From Anaerotignum sp. (GTDB taxonomy: Bacteria > Bacillota > Clostridia > Lachnospirales > Anaerotignaceae): 31,414 nucleotides of DNA. The translations under genes and the position numbers were made by a program. Location: positions 1 to 31,414 of the forward strand of contig JAHHTX010000011.1 in assembly GCA_020024255.1 (NCBI GenBank), read 5' to 3'. Under the pieces are notes generated by a model. The model had not been told where the DNA came from, made no database searches, and saw nothing but the letters and a program-made list of their open reading frames with translations. Positions 22,699-30,043 of the stretch are shown here, one piece after another (the first letter of the stretch is position 1; every line of letters starts with the position of its first letter).

Positions 22699-23181
22699 TC
22701 AAATTGGCTCTGTAAAAGTACTGGAAAGTTTCATAAATGTGGCAGATGCGGTAGCTGCCAACACTTCCTGTCCTTCTGTCCACGCTTCCCCCGTCAGGCT
22801 TACGATACGTTTGCCAAGAGCATTGATTTTTACTTTAAACTGTACATTGTCATGGGCAGAAACCGGTTTCAGGAAGTTGGTAGAAATCTGCACTGTAGAC
22901 ACCATATGCTGTTTTGCAAAATAGTGGGTAATCAGTCCAAAAGATACATCAAATCCCGTTACCAAAATACCGCCATGCAGTCCTCCTTCGGGATTCAGCT
23001 CCCAATCTTCTACGGGAAATAGAAACTCTGCGGTCTTGTCTGCAAAGCTGCAAGATACAAACTGCGGTTTTAATGCCCCCAATACTGTTTTCTTTACAAT
23101 GGGAAACATCGGGTCGCCAAGCTGCGAAAGCCAGTTTTCCATATCTTCTTGCGAATTTCTTTCATCTGATAAACAAATCAT
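22699..23181 (-). CDS. Hotdog-fold thioesterase (PaaI-like), second of a tandem pair
   Basis: 160 aa. The hotdog acyl-CoA thioesterase signature GGLHGGILVTGFDVSFG sits mid-protein, with a following strand VSTVQISTNFLKPVSAHD as in the 4HBT/PaaI family. Such enzymes hydrolyse acyl-CoA thioesters; the acyl chain cannot be predicted. Position and sequence show it is a paralogue of the gene just upstream (shared DMENW, LKPxFVSCxFA, P-x-x-W-x-x-NP and HGG motifs). The ATG at 23181 is chosen for the AGGAAG site at correct spacing, which leaves a 19-bp gap to the upstream gene. Confidence 0.82.
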   Translation of the reverse strand: MICLSDERNSQEDMENWLSQLGDPMFPIVKKTVLGALKPQFVSCSFADKTAEFLFPVEDWELNPEGGLHGGILVTGFDVSFGLITHYFAKQHMVSTVQISTNFLKPVSAHDNVQFKVKINALGKRIVSLTGEAWTEGQEVLAATASATFMKLSSTFTEPI

Positions 23182-23200
23182 ACTGTTTTTCTTCCTTTCT

Positions 23201-23692
23201 TTATTTATGCTGTGGTGCAGAGCCTCTTTGGAGCATGGCTGCTGCCGTTGCGGCAACTTTCCCCGTACTTTCCAGCAAAAGTTCTGCCTCCGCATACACC
23301 AGACTTTCGTCAAAAGATTTGATTTTGCCATGAAAAAGCATAGTATCCCCCATAAACACCGGCTGCAAAAAAGAAACGGAAAGCTGAGCCATCGCAAGCG
23401 TTTGCGGTCTTGCGTAGTAGCCGCAGAGCATATAAAAAGCCGTATGAAAACAGGTGGACAATACCCCTCCATGAATAACTTCATGGGGATTTTTCTGCCA
23501 ATCCTGTGTAGGAAAGGAAAGCAGACTTTCTCCTTTTGCAAAATCACAGGAAACAAAAGAAGGTTTCAGTTTACCGATAACGCCCTGTTGCAAAAAGTGA
23601 GCTGCTTTATCTGTTGTTTTTTCCACATACCAATTTTCCATATCTTTCTGACAAAATGACTGTCCTTCATGGGTGTACATTGTAAAGTCCAA
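23201..23692 (-). CDS. Hotdog-fold thioesterase (PaaI-like), first of a tandem pair
   Basis: 163 aa with the hotdog motif EVIHGGVLSTCFHTAFY and the later strand LAMAQLSVSFLQPV. It has the same size and domain layout as its downstream paralogue, from which it has diverged considerably, so this is an old duplication. The start is TTG at 23692, supported by AAGGAGGAG (23701-23709) 8 bases upstream; the first in-frame ATG (23680) would be 20 bases from it. It begins 15 bp after the alpha/beta hydrolase stop, in one operon. Confidence 0.82.
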   Translation of the reverse strand: MDFTMYTHEGQSFCQKDMENWYVEKTTDKAAHFLQQGVIGKLKPSFVSCDFAKGESLLSFPTQDWQKNPHEVIHGGVLSTCFHTAFYMLCGYYARPQTLAMAQLSVSFLQPVFMGDTMLFHGKIKSFDESLVYAEAELLLESTGKVAATAAAMLQRGSAPQHK

Positions 23693-23707
23693 AAACCATT
23701 CTCCTCC

Positions 23708-24712
23708 TTATAAAAATCCTTCCATTATCTGTAAAAAACTTTTGGGATTTTCCAGATGGGGCAGTTCTGCCGTATCTTCAAAGAGCATAAATTCTCCTTT
23801 TTCCTGTAATTTTTCCGCTTCCTCCAAATAGATAGGGGGATTTTTTTTATTTTTTTCACCCCAAATACAAAGGAAGGGCAGAGAAAGTTCCTGAAAAGCG
23901 TGTTTTGTGTCGCAGGCGGCAAAACGTGTTTTACACTGGGCATAACGCACTCTTGCACCTTTACCTTTTCTTGCATTTTCTTTGACTCTTCCCAAAAAAT
24001 CCGCAGGAATCCGCTCTTTTTCATAAAACATCGCATAAAGTTCCTCGGTGACAGCTTTTTTTCTTGTACCAAACAGGAAAGCAGGTATTCCCAAAACAGG
24101 GCAAAGAAGCATTTTCAAAAAACGAACATCTTCTTTATTGGCAAAGCCTTTGCCAATCCCCTCCGGTGAAAGCAACACCAGTTTTTTCACATCTTCCTTA
24201 TAAAGTCGGGAAATCATCAGGGCAAAATCCGCAGAAATCCCCACACCTATGATTACCGCAGGCTTTTGCACCACATTCTTTAAAAAACTGTGGATTGCCT
24301 TTACATAGTGGTAGGCAGACCATGGCTTTCGGAGGACAGACGACTGTCCAAATCCCGGCAAATCCAAGGTATATACCGTATAGCCTTCATCTTTTTCTGC
24401 CATGCTCTTTGCCACATTCGCCCACTCTTTTCTGTCCGCTCCTGCATAAAGACCATGGAGCAATACAACAGGGAGGTCACCGCCGCCTTGCTTTTCATAA
24501 GCAATGGCAGTCCCCTCCGGCATGACGTATGTTTTCCATACTTCATTTGTTTCTTTTTGGGGCTGTGCCTTTTTTCTGCGGCAGCAGAGCATAATTCCCG
24601 CAAAAGCAGCCACTGCCGCCGCTGCTGCCAAGGCAATCAGTATACGGCATTTCCCCTTTTTTTCCTTTTGCACAGGCAGTTCCTGTTCCGTTTTCCTATC
24701 TATATATGCCAA
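23708..24712 (-). CDS. Membrane-anchored alpha/beta hydrolase
   Basis: 334 aa. An N-terminal charged segment and one Ala-rich transmembrane helix (about 23-43) are followed by an alpha/beta hydrolase domain: the oxyanion HG pair (LLHGLYAG, 84-91), the LDLPGFGQS segment (117-124), the nucleophile elbow GISAD with Ser160, and His319 in ELPHLENP. The elbow deviates from GxSxG, with Asp162 at the last position. The substrate is unknown; neighbouring thioesterases hint at acyl or lipid metabolism. The start is TTG at 24712, with AAGGAGG 8-9 bases upstream. A 16-codon upstream reading frame with its own AGGAGG overlaps the start. Confidence 0.83.
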   Translation of the reverse strand: MAYIDRKTEQELPVQKEKKGKCRILIALAAAAAVAAFAGIMLCCRRKKAQPQKETNEVWKTYVMPEGTAIAYEKQGGGDLPVVLLHGLYAGADRKEWANVAKSMAEKDEGYTVYTLDLPGFGQSSVLRKPWSAYHYVKAIHSFLKNVVQKPAVIIGVGISADFALMISRLYKEDVKKLVLLSPEGIGKGFANKEDVRFLKMLLCPVLGIPAFLFGTRKKAVTEELYAMFYEKERIPADFLGRVKENARKGKGARVRYAQCKTRFAACDTKHAFQELSLPFLCIWGEKNKKNPPIYLEEAEKLQEKGEFMLFEDTAELPHLENPKSFLQIMEGFL

Positions 24713-24746
24713 AGAGAATCCCCTCCTTCAAAAATTTTACATTCAT
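24696..24746 (-). CDS. Possible 16-codon upstream reading frame
   Basis: ATG at 24746 with AGGAGG (24753-24758) 6 bases upstream, ending in TAG at 24696-24698. It overlaps the TTG start of the alpha/beta hydrolase in another frame by 17 bases. It could couple or tune translation of the hydrolase; the peptide itself resembles nothing I know. Confidence 0.3.
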   Translation of the reverse strand: MNVKFLKEGILFGIYR

Positions 24747-24758
24747 TCCTTTCCTCCT

Positions 24759-24787
24759 ATTATGTACCGAAAATTTGCATTTGAAAA
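24759..24787 (-). promoter_or_regulatory. Promoter of the hydrolase-thioesterase operon
   Basis: Minus strand TTTTCA (24782-24787), 17 bp, CATAAT (24759-24764). Its -35 side overlaps the divergent promoter of the small membrane protein gene. Confidence 0.4.
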
Positions 24788-24803
24788 GAGAATTTTTCAT
24801 AAT
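24775..24803 (+). promoter_or_regulatory. Promoter of the 68-aa membrane protein gene
   Basis: TTGCAT (24775-24780), 17 bp, CATAAT (24798-24803), then a good ribosome-binding site at 24825-24831. It is divergent from and overlaps the leftward promoter, so the two may compete for polymerase. Confidence 0.4.
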
Positions 24804-24836
24804 ATGAAAGAAAAGATGAAAATTTTGGAGGTCAAT

Positions 24837-25043
24837 ATGGAGGCTTTTTTAAAATTGGCAGGAGAACTGTTTTTTATTCTCTGTATAGAGGCGATACTGG
24901 AAAATATGTCTGCATCTCGAAGACAAAATGGCTTCCAAAAAATAATTTCCTTTGGGTGCTATATTGCCTCTCTGATTTTGGTGCTGCAATTTGCAAAATT
25001 ATATTTGCCACGTTTGCTCCGCCCCTTACTTTATTTCCTTTGA
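24837..25043 (+). CDS. 68-aa putative membrane protein
   Basis: The ATG at 24837 is preceded by TTGGAGG (24825-24831, 5-base spacing). Two hydrophobic segments (about 3-20 and 45-60) flank a short polar loop with ASRRQNG, and the C-terminus is basic and hydrophobic (LPRLLRPLLYFL). I do not recognise the family with certainty. The spacing, hydropathy and promoter make it more likely real than the longer open frame that overlaps the hydrolase antisense. It stands alone between a divergent operon and a chemoreceptor gene. Confidence 0.6.
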   Translation: MEAFLKLAGELFFILCIEAILENMSASRRQNGFQKIISFGCYIASLILVLQFAKLYLPRLLRPLLYFL

Positions 25044-25363
25044 CGGTTTCATTATTTTTGCAAACTATGATTATTTCACAATGTATTTACGCAAAATTCA
25101 TAATAATTCATCATTTTTTTCTTTGTATTCATCATTCTTTTCCTTTTTTGTCAAACAAATTAAAAATTTTGATGTATATTGTAATATTTTGTATAGACAA
25201 CGAATAAATCCGTATGCTAAAATTATTCTGATTAAGGGTTTATGGGTGATATGATTTTGGGATTTTCCGTTGAAAATCCCAATGAAATCGTCTGTATTGC
25301 CTCCATATGCAGCAGAAAAATTTTTCTGCATATGGATATAAGAAAGGAGAGGAGATGTAATTT
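25044..25363 (+). other. Chemoreceptor leader region with two hairpins
   Basis: No gene. After an AT-rich stretch come a promoter (25194-25223), a perfect 9-bp hairpin GGGATTTTC/GAAAATCCC (25260-25268 with 25273-25281) and a second, larger hairpin with 11-bp TCCATATGCAG/CTGCATATGGA arms (about 25303-25337). The second hairpin ends about 7 bases before the ribosome-binding site of the chemoreceptor gene. Confidence 0.5.
25194..25223 (+). promoter_or_regulatory. Promoter of the chemoreceptor gene
   Basis: TAGACA (25194-25199), 18 bp, TAAAAT (25218-25223) with an extended TGC just before it. I see no flagellar-type (sigma-D) promoter. Confidence 0.5.
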
Positions 25364-27025
25364 ATGCAAAAACAAAAGACTTTAAACGGAATTCTGATTA
25401 TTTATTTTTCTACCATTTTGGGCACAGTTTTCTTTTTGGCATTATTTATTATGTTTAGCATTGGCATAGTAAAAAATGCAAAAGAAACCATTGTACAGGA
25501 AAATATCCATGAAGAAAAACTATATCAGGCTGAAGTTGCCCACTACAAATGGAGAACAAATCTAAGTGCATCTATTACTTTTGGCAAGGAATTTACAGGG
25601 ACTTTAGACCCAAAATCCTGTGATTTTGGAAAATATATTTACGGAGATGAAATTCTTCACGATGAACAGACAGATGCGTTCATCAAAGAGGCAGAAGCCA
25701 TACATAATCAAATTCATGCCGATGCCGCTGTCATTCAGGATTTTCTGAAAGCAGACAATCGGAAAGCCGCAACTAAGGTTTATCTGCAGCAGGTAGATCC
25801 AAACGTAGAGAAACTAGTATCCATTTTCAACGATACCATTGCACAACGGCAGAATATTATTCAGCAGGCAAATGGCAAATTTAACAAGACTTTGTTGGTT
25901 GCTTCTGTCGTTTGTATCATCATTATTCTTTTGATAGCGGTATTTTGCATAAATCTGTATCGTTTCCTGAAAAAAGAAGTAATCGGTAATCTGCAACAAC
26001 TCAGCAATGAAGTAAAACGTCTGGCAAGCGGGGAACTGAATCTTAATTTGGATTTGGACTGCAAAACCATGGCACTGCAAAATATTCGGGATTCGCTGAA
26101 AAATTCCATAAAAGAAATTTCCAACTATATCCATGCAATCGACTATGGTATGGAACAGTTTTCAAACGGAAACTTTGCCTGTGAATGCCCCATTACATTC
26201 CTTGGGGATTTTGCCCATATTCAATATTCTATTGAAAGTTTCCAAGAAAAGATGAACAGTACTTTAATCGAACTGGACATTGCTGCCGAACAAGTGCAGG
26301 TTGGCTCTCATCAGGTTAGCGATGGGGCAAAGAATCTGGCTGACACTTCTACAGAACAGGCAAGCAGCATAGAAGAACTAAACGCTACACTGGAACAAAT
26401 TTCCCGTCAGATTTCCTCATCTGCGGAACATTCCAGAAATGCCAATGAATTGGGCATACAGGTGGGAAAAGTTGTCGTTTCCAGTCAGGAAGAAATGAAA
26501 CACATGGTGGCAGCCATCTCGGATATTGCCGCAGCTTCCCAAGATATTCATAAAATCATCAAAGCCATTGATGACATTGCGTTTCAGACAAATATCCTTG
26601 CACTCAATGCAGCCGTAGAAGCGGCAAGAGCAGGCAGTGCAGGGAAGGGATTTGCCGTTGTTGCGGACGAAGTACGAAATCTGGCACAGAAATCTGCCGA
26701 TGCTGCCCAGAGTACCACAGAACTGATTGAAAACTCTCTGTCCCATATTCGCAGAGGTACAGAACTTGCTACACGCACAGATGCTGCCTTTGACCAAGTG
26801 GCAGAACACTCCAAAAATATTTTGGATATGGTGGCAAAAATTGCAGAGGCATCCAAAGAACAGGAATCTGCCATTCATCAGTTCTCCATAGGAATTGACC
26901 AAATTTCCGGTGCAGTCCAGATGAACTCCGCTACTTCTGAAGAAAATGCGGCATCTAGCGACGCTCTGAATAACGAAGCACTGCACATGAAACAACTGAT
27001 TGCACAGTTTTCGCTGACAAGATAA
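25364..27025 (+). CDS. Methyl-accepting chemotaxis protein with N-terminal CZB-like zinc site
   Basis: 553 aa. TM1 (about 9-36) is followed by a mainly helical extracytoplasmic region (about 37-174), TM2 (175-199), a HAMP region (about 198-250) and a long cytoplasmic signalling coiled coil. The coiled coil holds the conserved CheA/CheW-binding tip IDDIAFQTNILALNAAVEAA. The extracytoplasmic region resembles a CZB zinc-binding domain: H60 in HYKW, C86 in SCDFGKY, and H114 and H118 in IHNQIHAD. That is the 3His/1Cys pattern. CZB domains are usually found at the cytoplasmic C-terminus of receptors; here the position implies sensing outside the membrane. The ATG follows a GGAGAGGAG site. No other chemotaxis gene is in the window. 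Confidence 0.88.
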   Translation: MQKQKTLNGILIIYFSTILGTVFFLALFIMFSIGIVKNAKETIVQENIHEEKLYQAEVAHYKWRTNLSASITFGKEFTGTLDPKSCDFGKYIYGDEILHDEQTDAFIKEAEAIHNQIHADAAVIQDFLKADNRKAATKVYLQQVDPNVEKLVSIFNDTIAQRQNIIQQANGKFNKTLLVASVVCIIIILLIAVFCINLYRFLKKEVIGNLQQLSNEVKRLASGELNLNLDLDCKTMALQNIRDSLKNSIKEISNYIHAIDYGMEQFSNGNFACECPITFLGDFAHIQYSIESFQEKMNSTLIELDIAAEQVQVGSHQVSDGAKNLADTSTEQASSIEELNATLEQISRQISSSAEHSRNANELGIQVGKVVVSSQEEMKHMVAAISDIAAASQDIHKIIKAIDDIAFQTNILALNAAVEAARAGSAGKGFAVVADEVRNLAQKSADAAQSTTELIENSLSHIRRGTELATRTDAAFDQVAEHSKNILDMVAKIAEASKEQESAIHQFSIGIDQISGAVQMNSATSEENAASSDALNNEALHMKQLIAQFSLTR

Positions 27026-27067
27026 ACTGATGATATTTTTATTTTCACTGAATTTTCACTGACATGC

Positions 27068-27102
27068 AAAAAGCTGTTGCAGAATATCTGCAACAGCTTT
27101 TT
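27068..27102. terminator. Bidirectional terminator between the chemoreceptor gene and dapH
   Basis: Perfect 16-bp stem (27068-27083 with 27087-27102) with A5 and T5 ends, placed between the convergent stops at 27025 and 27130. Confidence 0.9.
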
Positions 27103-27129
27103 CTTCTCTATTTGGTTTCTACTGCGTTT

Positions 27130-27840
27130 TTACTTTCTCAGGTCCTCCAAAATCTGTGTCTTTTCTGCTGTCTTTTCGTCTTTCATTTTGATGACCTTTG
27201 CAGGAGAACCTGCCACAACGGCACCCGCAGGCACATCTGTTGTTACCACAGATCCTGCTGCCACAACGGCATCTTTACCGACACGCACACCTTCCAATAT
27301 AACTGCGTTTGCACCAATCATTACGTTATCTTCCACAATAACAGGAGTTGCACTGGGTGGCTCTAAAACACCTGCAATGACTGCACCTGCACCCACATGG
27401 ACATTCTTGCCGATGGTGGCTCTTGCACCCAATACAGCATTCATATCAACCATGGTACCGTCGCCGATTTCGGAACCGATGTTGATGACTGCACCCATCA
27501 TCACCACAACGTTGTTGCCAATGCTCACCCTGTCCCGAATGTATGCACCGGGTTCGATTCTGGCATTGAGTTCGGTAACATCAAGCATGGGTACTGCGGA
27601 ATTTCTTCTGTCATATTCTATATGGGTTTCCATAATACTGTCTTTTTTGCTGTCCAGAATGGTCTGTACTGCTGCATGGTCACCTTTCAATACCCAGAAA
27701 TTACCGTCCCCAAAGACCTTTACGCCTTCTGCTTTTACGCCTTTCAAATCACCCTGTACATATACGGTAACAGGTGTCTGCTTTTTGGCATCTTTGATAT
27801 ATTTTGCGATTTCGTAGGGGTTTGTCATATCGTAATCCAT
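27130..27840 (-). CDS. dapH: Tetrahydrodipicolinate N-acetyltransferase
   Basis: 236 aa, the same length as B. subtilis DapH. An N-terminal DapH domain (MTNPYEIAKYIKDAKKQTPV) precedes a left-handed beta-helix of hexapeptide repeats, with GAVINIGSEIGDGTMVDMNA and VGAGAVIAGVLEPPSA as the acyl-CoA/substrate region. It acetylates tetrahydrodipicolinate in the acetylase branch of the lysine/meso-diaminopimelate pathway, feeding peptidoglycan and lysine (the precursor also leads to spore dipicolinate). The ATG at 27840 has AAAGGAGAG 8 bases upstream and gives the standard family start. An upstream in-frame start would add 14 unlike residues. No other dap genes are nearby. Confidence 0.95.
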   Translation of the reverse strand: MDYDMTNPYEIAKYIKDAKKQTPVTVYVQGDLKGVKAEGVKVFGDGNFWVLKGDHAAVQTILDSKKDSIMETHIEYDRRNSAVPMLDVTELNARIEPGAYIRDRVSIGNNVVVMMGAVINIGSEIGDGTMVDMNAVLGARATIGKNVHVGAGAVIAGVLEPPSATPVIVEDNVMIGANAVILEGVRVGKDAVVAAGSVVTTDVPAGAVVAGSPAKVIKMKDEKTAEKTQILEDLRK

Positions 27841-27872
27841 AGTTTCAACTCTCCTTTTATTTTTTTGAAATA

Positions 27873-27878
27873 AGTATA
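27873..27878 (-). promoter_or_regulatory. Extended -10 promoter of dapH
   Basis: Minus strand TGGTATACT is an extended -10; the -35 is weak. It leaves a leader of only about 25 nt, so no lysine riboswitch is present. Confidence 0.5.
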
Positions 27879-27913
27879 CCATAAGATATGGACTTTTCCT
27901 ATCTTTTTACATA

Positions 27914-27952
27914 AAAAAACCCGACTACATAGGAAAAATAGTCGGGTTTTTT
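27914..27952. terminator. Isolated strong hairpin with A6/T6 ends
   Basis: Perfect 14-bp stem (27914-27927 with 27939-27952) flanked by A6 and T6, so it can terminate either way. It lies upstream of the dapH promoter and upstream of a plus-strand promoter, and insulates the two. Confidence 0.8.
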
Positions 27953-27978
27953 GGGCGAAAAACGTCCAGGGGTATAAT
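27951..27978 (+). promoter_or_regulatory. Possible promoter ahead of a 22-aa reading frame
   Basis: TTGGGC (27951-27956), 16 bp, perfect TATAAT (27973-27978), directly after the bidirectional hairpin. Confidence 0.45.
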
Positions 27979-28002
27979 GATGTACAGGAAAAGGGGTTAT
28001 CC

Positions 28003-28071
28003 ATGTACATTAGTTATTATAACATAACATGTATGAAATTAAAATATGAAATTCATTTAAAAATTTACTGA
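28003..28071 (+). CDS. Possible 22-aa peptide
   Basis: ATG at 28003 with AAGGGG (27991-27996) 6 bases upstream and a promoter about 25 bases upstream; stop TGA at 28069. The peptide begins MYISYYNIT and ends KIY, rich in Tyr and Ile. No family is known to me. It may be a small protein, a leader peptide or a chance frame. Confidence 0.3.
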   Translation: MYISYYNITCMKLKYEIHLKIY

Positions 28072-28235
28072 TTTGTATTGATTTTTTTTCATTTCAGAAA
28101 AAAATCCGCATATTCAAGAAACATCATGAAAAACCGAGTCCTTGAAAACACGCCTGTTTTCCCATTGAAAATTCCGATTTCCTTCCCTGAAAACCATATT
28201 TTTGCTTTTATTTTTGAAAAGTTTCATTTGCCCCC

Positions 28236-28263
28236 TTGCTTTTTTTCTTTCTTGTGTTATAAT
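28236..28263 (+). promoter_or_regulatory. Promoter of the serS T-box transcript
   Basis: TTGCTT (28236-28241), 16 bp, TATAAT (28258-28263) with extended TGT in front. It lies just upstream of the T-box Stem I. Confidence 0.6.
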
Positions 28264-28269
28264 ACCTTC

Positions 28270-28514
28270 CATAAGGCATGGAGTTAACTGCTCCGAAGGA
28301 AAGCTAAATCGCAGAAAGTCCCAAAGAGAGCCGATGGTTGGTGGAAATCGGCGGACGGCATACGATGCTCCACTTTCCAAGCTGTCGGTGAAAGCCGAAA
28401 GGGTAAGCCCTTTATCGCTGTGATGAAGTGGTTCGGAAACTATTTTCCGAGCAATTTGGGTGGCAACACGGGAGTAGCTCTCGTCCCATTTTTTTGGGAT
28501 TGGGGGTTTTTTTT
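28270..28514 (+). ncRNA. Serine T-box leader of serS
   Basis: Stem I elements are visible: GGAAAG (about 28299-28304) pairing with CTTTCC (28373-28378), an AGAGAG motif, and GGTGGAAA near the apical loop. A serine codon, UCC, sits at 28369-28371, followed by A, at the usual specifier position. The antiterminator T-box reads GGGTGGCAACACGGG (about 28458-28472). Its TGGC complements the GCCA 3' end expected for uncharged tRNA-Ser (discriminator G). The competing terminator follows. Uncharged tRNA-Ser should promote read-through into serS. Confidence 0.9.
28478..28514 (+). terminator. T-box terminator
   Basis: Stem of CTCTCGTCCC (28478-28487) with GGGATTGGGGG (28496-28506), including G-U pairs, then eight T (28507-28514). 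Its 5' arm abuts the antiterminator T-box sequence. Confidence 0.8.
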
Positions 28515-28579
28515 ATGGAAAAAACAACCTTTCCCCTTAAAGATATCCGAAAACCTATGAGAGAAAAGGAGATTATGCC

Positions 28580-29872
28580 ATGTTAGACATGAGATTTGTA
28601 AGAGAAAATCCCGATATTGTAAAAGAAAATATCAAAAAGAAATTTCAAGATGATAAGCTGCCTTTGGTAGACGAAGTGTTGAAACTGGACGGCGAAAACA
28701 GAGCCATCAAACAGGAAGTGGAAGCTCTGCGTGCCCAGAAAAACAAACTGTCCAAAGAAATCGGCGGCTTAATGGCAAAAGGCGAAAAGGACGAAGCAGA
28801 AAAAATAAAAGGACAAATTGCGGAAAATGCAGACAGAATAGACGAACTGACTGCAAAGGAAAGAGATGTGGAAGAACGCATTAAGAAAATTATGATGACC
28901 ATTCCCAACATCATCGACCCTTCCGTTCCCATTGGTAAAGATGACAGCGAAAACGTAGAAATCGAAAAATTCGGCGAACCCGTTGTGCCGGACTTTGAAA
29001 TTCCCTATCACACAGACATTATGGAGAGCTTTGACGGCATCGACTTGGACAGTGCAAGAAAAGTAGCCGGAAACGGTTTTTACTATCTTATGGGCGATAT
29101 TGCAAGACTCCATTCCGCTGTACTGGCTTACGCAAGAGATTTTATGATTGGCAGAGGATTCAAATATTGCATTCCTCCCTTTATGATTCGCAGCAATGTC
29201 GTAACCGGCGTAATGAGCTTTGCAGAAATGGACGCCATGATGTACAAAATTGAAGGCGAAGATCTCTACCTTATCGGCACAAGCGAACACTCTATGATTG
29301 GGAAGTTCATTGACACCATGAACAGAGAAGAAGACCTGCCCCATACTTTAACCAGCTATTCTCCTTGTTTCCGTAAGGAAAAAGGTGCACACGGCATTGA
29401 AGAACGTGGCATTTATCGTATTCACCAGTTTGAAAAGCAGGAGATGATTGTTGTCTGCAAACCCGAAGAAAGTCCCATGTGGTTTGACAAACTGTGGCAA
29501 AACACCGTAGACCTGTTCCGTTCCATGGATATTCCCGTAAGAACACTGGAATGCTGCTCCGGCGACTTGGCAGATTTAAAAGTAAAATCTCTTGACGTTG
29601 AAGCTTGGTCTCCCAGACAGAAAAAATACTTTGAGGTAGGCAGCTGCTCCAACCTGAGCGATGCACAGGCAAGACGTTTGGGTATCCGTGTGACAGCACC
29701 AGACGGCAGAAAATACTTTGCCCATACCCTGAACAACACCGTTGCTGCACCCCCCAGAATGCTGATTGCATTTCTGGAAAACAATTTGCAGGCCGACGGC
29801 AGTGTAAACATTCCTGAAGTACTTTGGCCTTATATGGGCGGTACAAAGAAATTGGTTCCCAAAAAGAAATAA
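28580..29872 (+). CDS. serS: Serine--tRNA ligase
   Basis: 430 aa, class II synthetase. The N-terminal long helical hairpin (about 25-105) that grips the tRNA-Ser variable arm is followed by the catalytic core. Motif 2 lies around FRKEKGAHGIEERG and IYRIHQFEKQE. Motif 3 reads LNNTVAAPPRMLIAFLEN. GSCSNLSDAQARR forms part of the active site. It charges tRNA-Ser (and tRNA-Sec) with serine in the cytoplasm. The ATG at 28580 has AAAGGAG 8 bases upstream. The gene sits alone behind a serine-specific T-box and ends in a hairpin. Confidence 0.97.
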   Translation: MLDMRFVRENPDIVKENIKKKFQDDKLPLVDEVLKLDGENRAIKQEVEALRAQKNKLSKEIGGLMAKGEKDEAEKIKGQIAENADRIDELTAKERDVEERIKKIMMTIPNIIDPSVPIGKDDSENVEIEKFGEPVVPDFEIPYHTDIMESFDGIDLDSARKVAGNGFYYLMGDIARLHSAVLAYARDFMIGRGFKYCIPPFMIRSNVVTGVMSFAEMDAMMYKIEGEDLYLIGTSEHSMIGKFIDTMNREEDLPHTLTSYSPCFRKEKGAHGIEERGIYRIHQFEKQEMIVVCKPEESPMWFDKLWQNTVDLFRSMDIPVRTLECCSGDLADLKVKSLDVEAWSPRQKKYFEVGSCSNLSDAQARRLGIRVTAPDGRKYFAHTLNNTVAAPPRMLIAFLENNLQADGSVNIPEVLWPYMGGTKKLVPKKK

Positions 29873-29885
29873 GAACATTTTTGCG

Positions 29886-29918
29886 GCGTGGTGCAGAACA
29901 TTCTGTACCACGCTTTCT
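29886..29918 (+). terminator. serS terminator
   Basis: 13-bp stem with one mismatch (29886-29898 with 29901-29913), a very short loop and a TTTCTT tail. Confidence 0.65.
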
Positions 29919-29963
29919 TAAAAGAAAACGCAGACCATAGATAAGATGTATGGCGATATATTC

Positions 29964-29992
29964 TTGTTTTTTTCCATAGAACGTGCTACACT
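29964..29992 (+). promoter_or_regulatory. Promoter of the DUF77-HAD operon
   Basis: TTGTTT (29964-29969), 17 bp, TACACT (29987-29992) with extended TGC. No thiamine riboswitch (THI box) is visible in the short leader. Confidence 0.55.
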
Positions 29993-30043
29993 GACAAAAA
30001 AGAATACAATTCATTATCTTAAAGGATTAAAGGAGGTTTTTCT

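Noticed and set aside
27841..27912. Lysine riboswitch for dapH
   Set aside because: The predicted leader is only about 25 nt, far too short.
28580..29872. Atypical SerRS (archaeal-like) because of its motif 2 and 3 wording
   Set aside because: The LNNT-type motif 3 and the YMGG end also occur in ordinary bacterial SerRS such as the Thermus enzyme as I recall it, so nothing unusual is claimed.
29993..30043. TPP riboswitch for the DUF77 gene
   Set aside because: The leader is about 45 nt and lacks the THI-box core.
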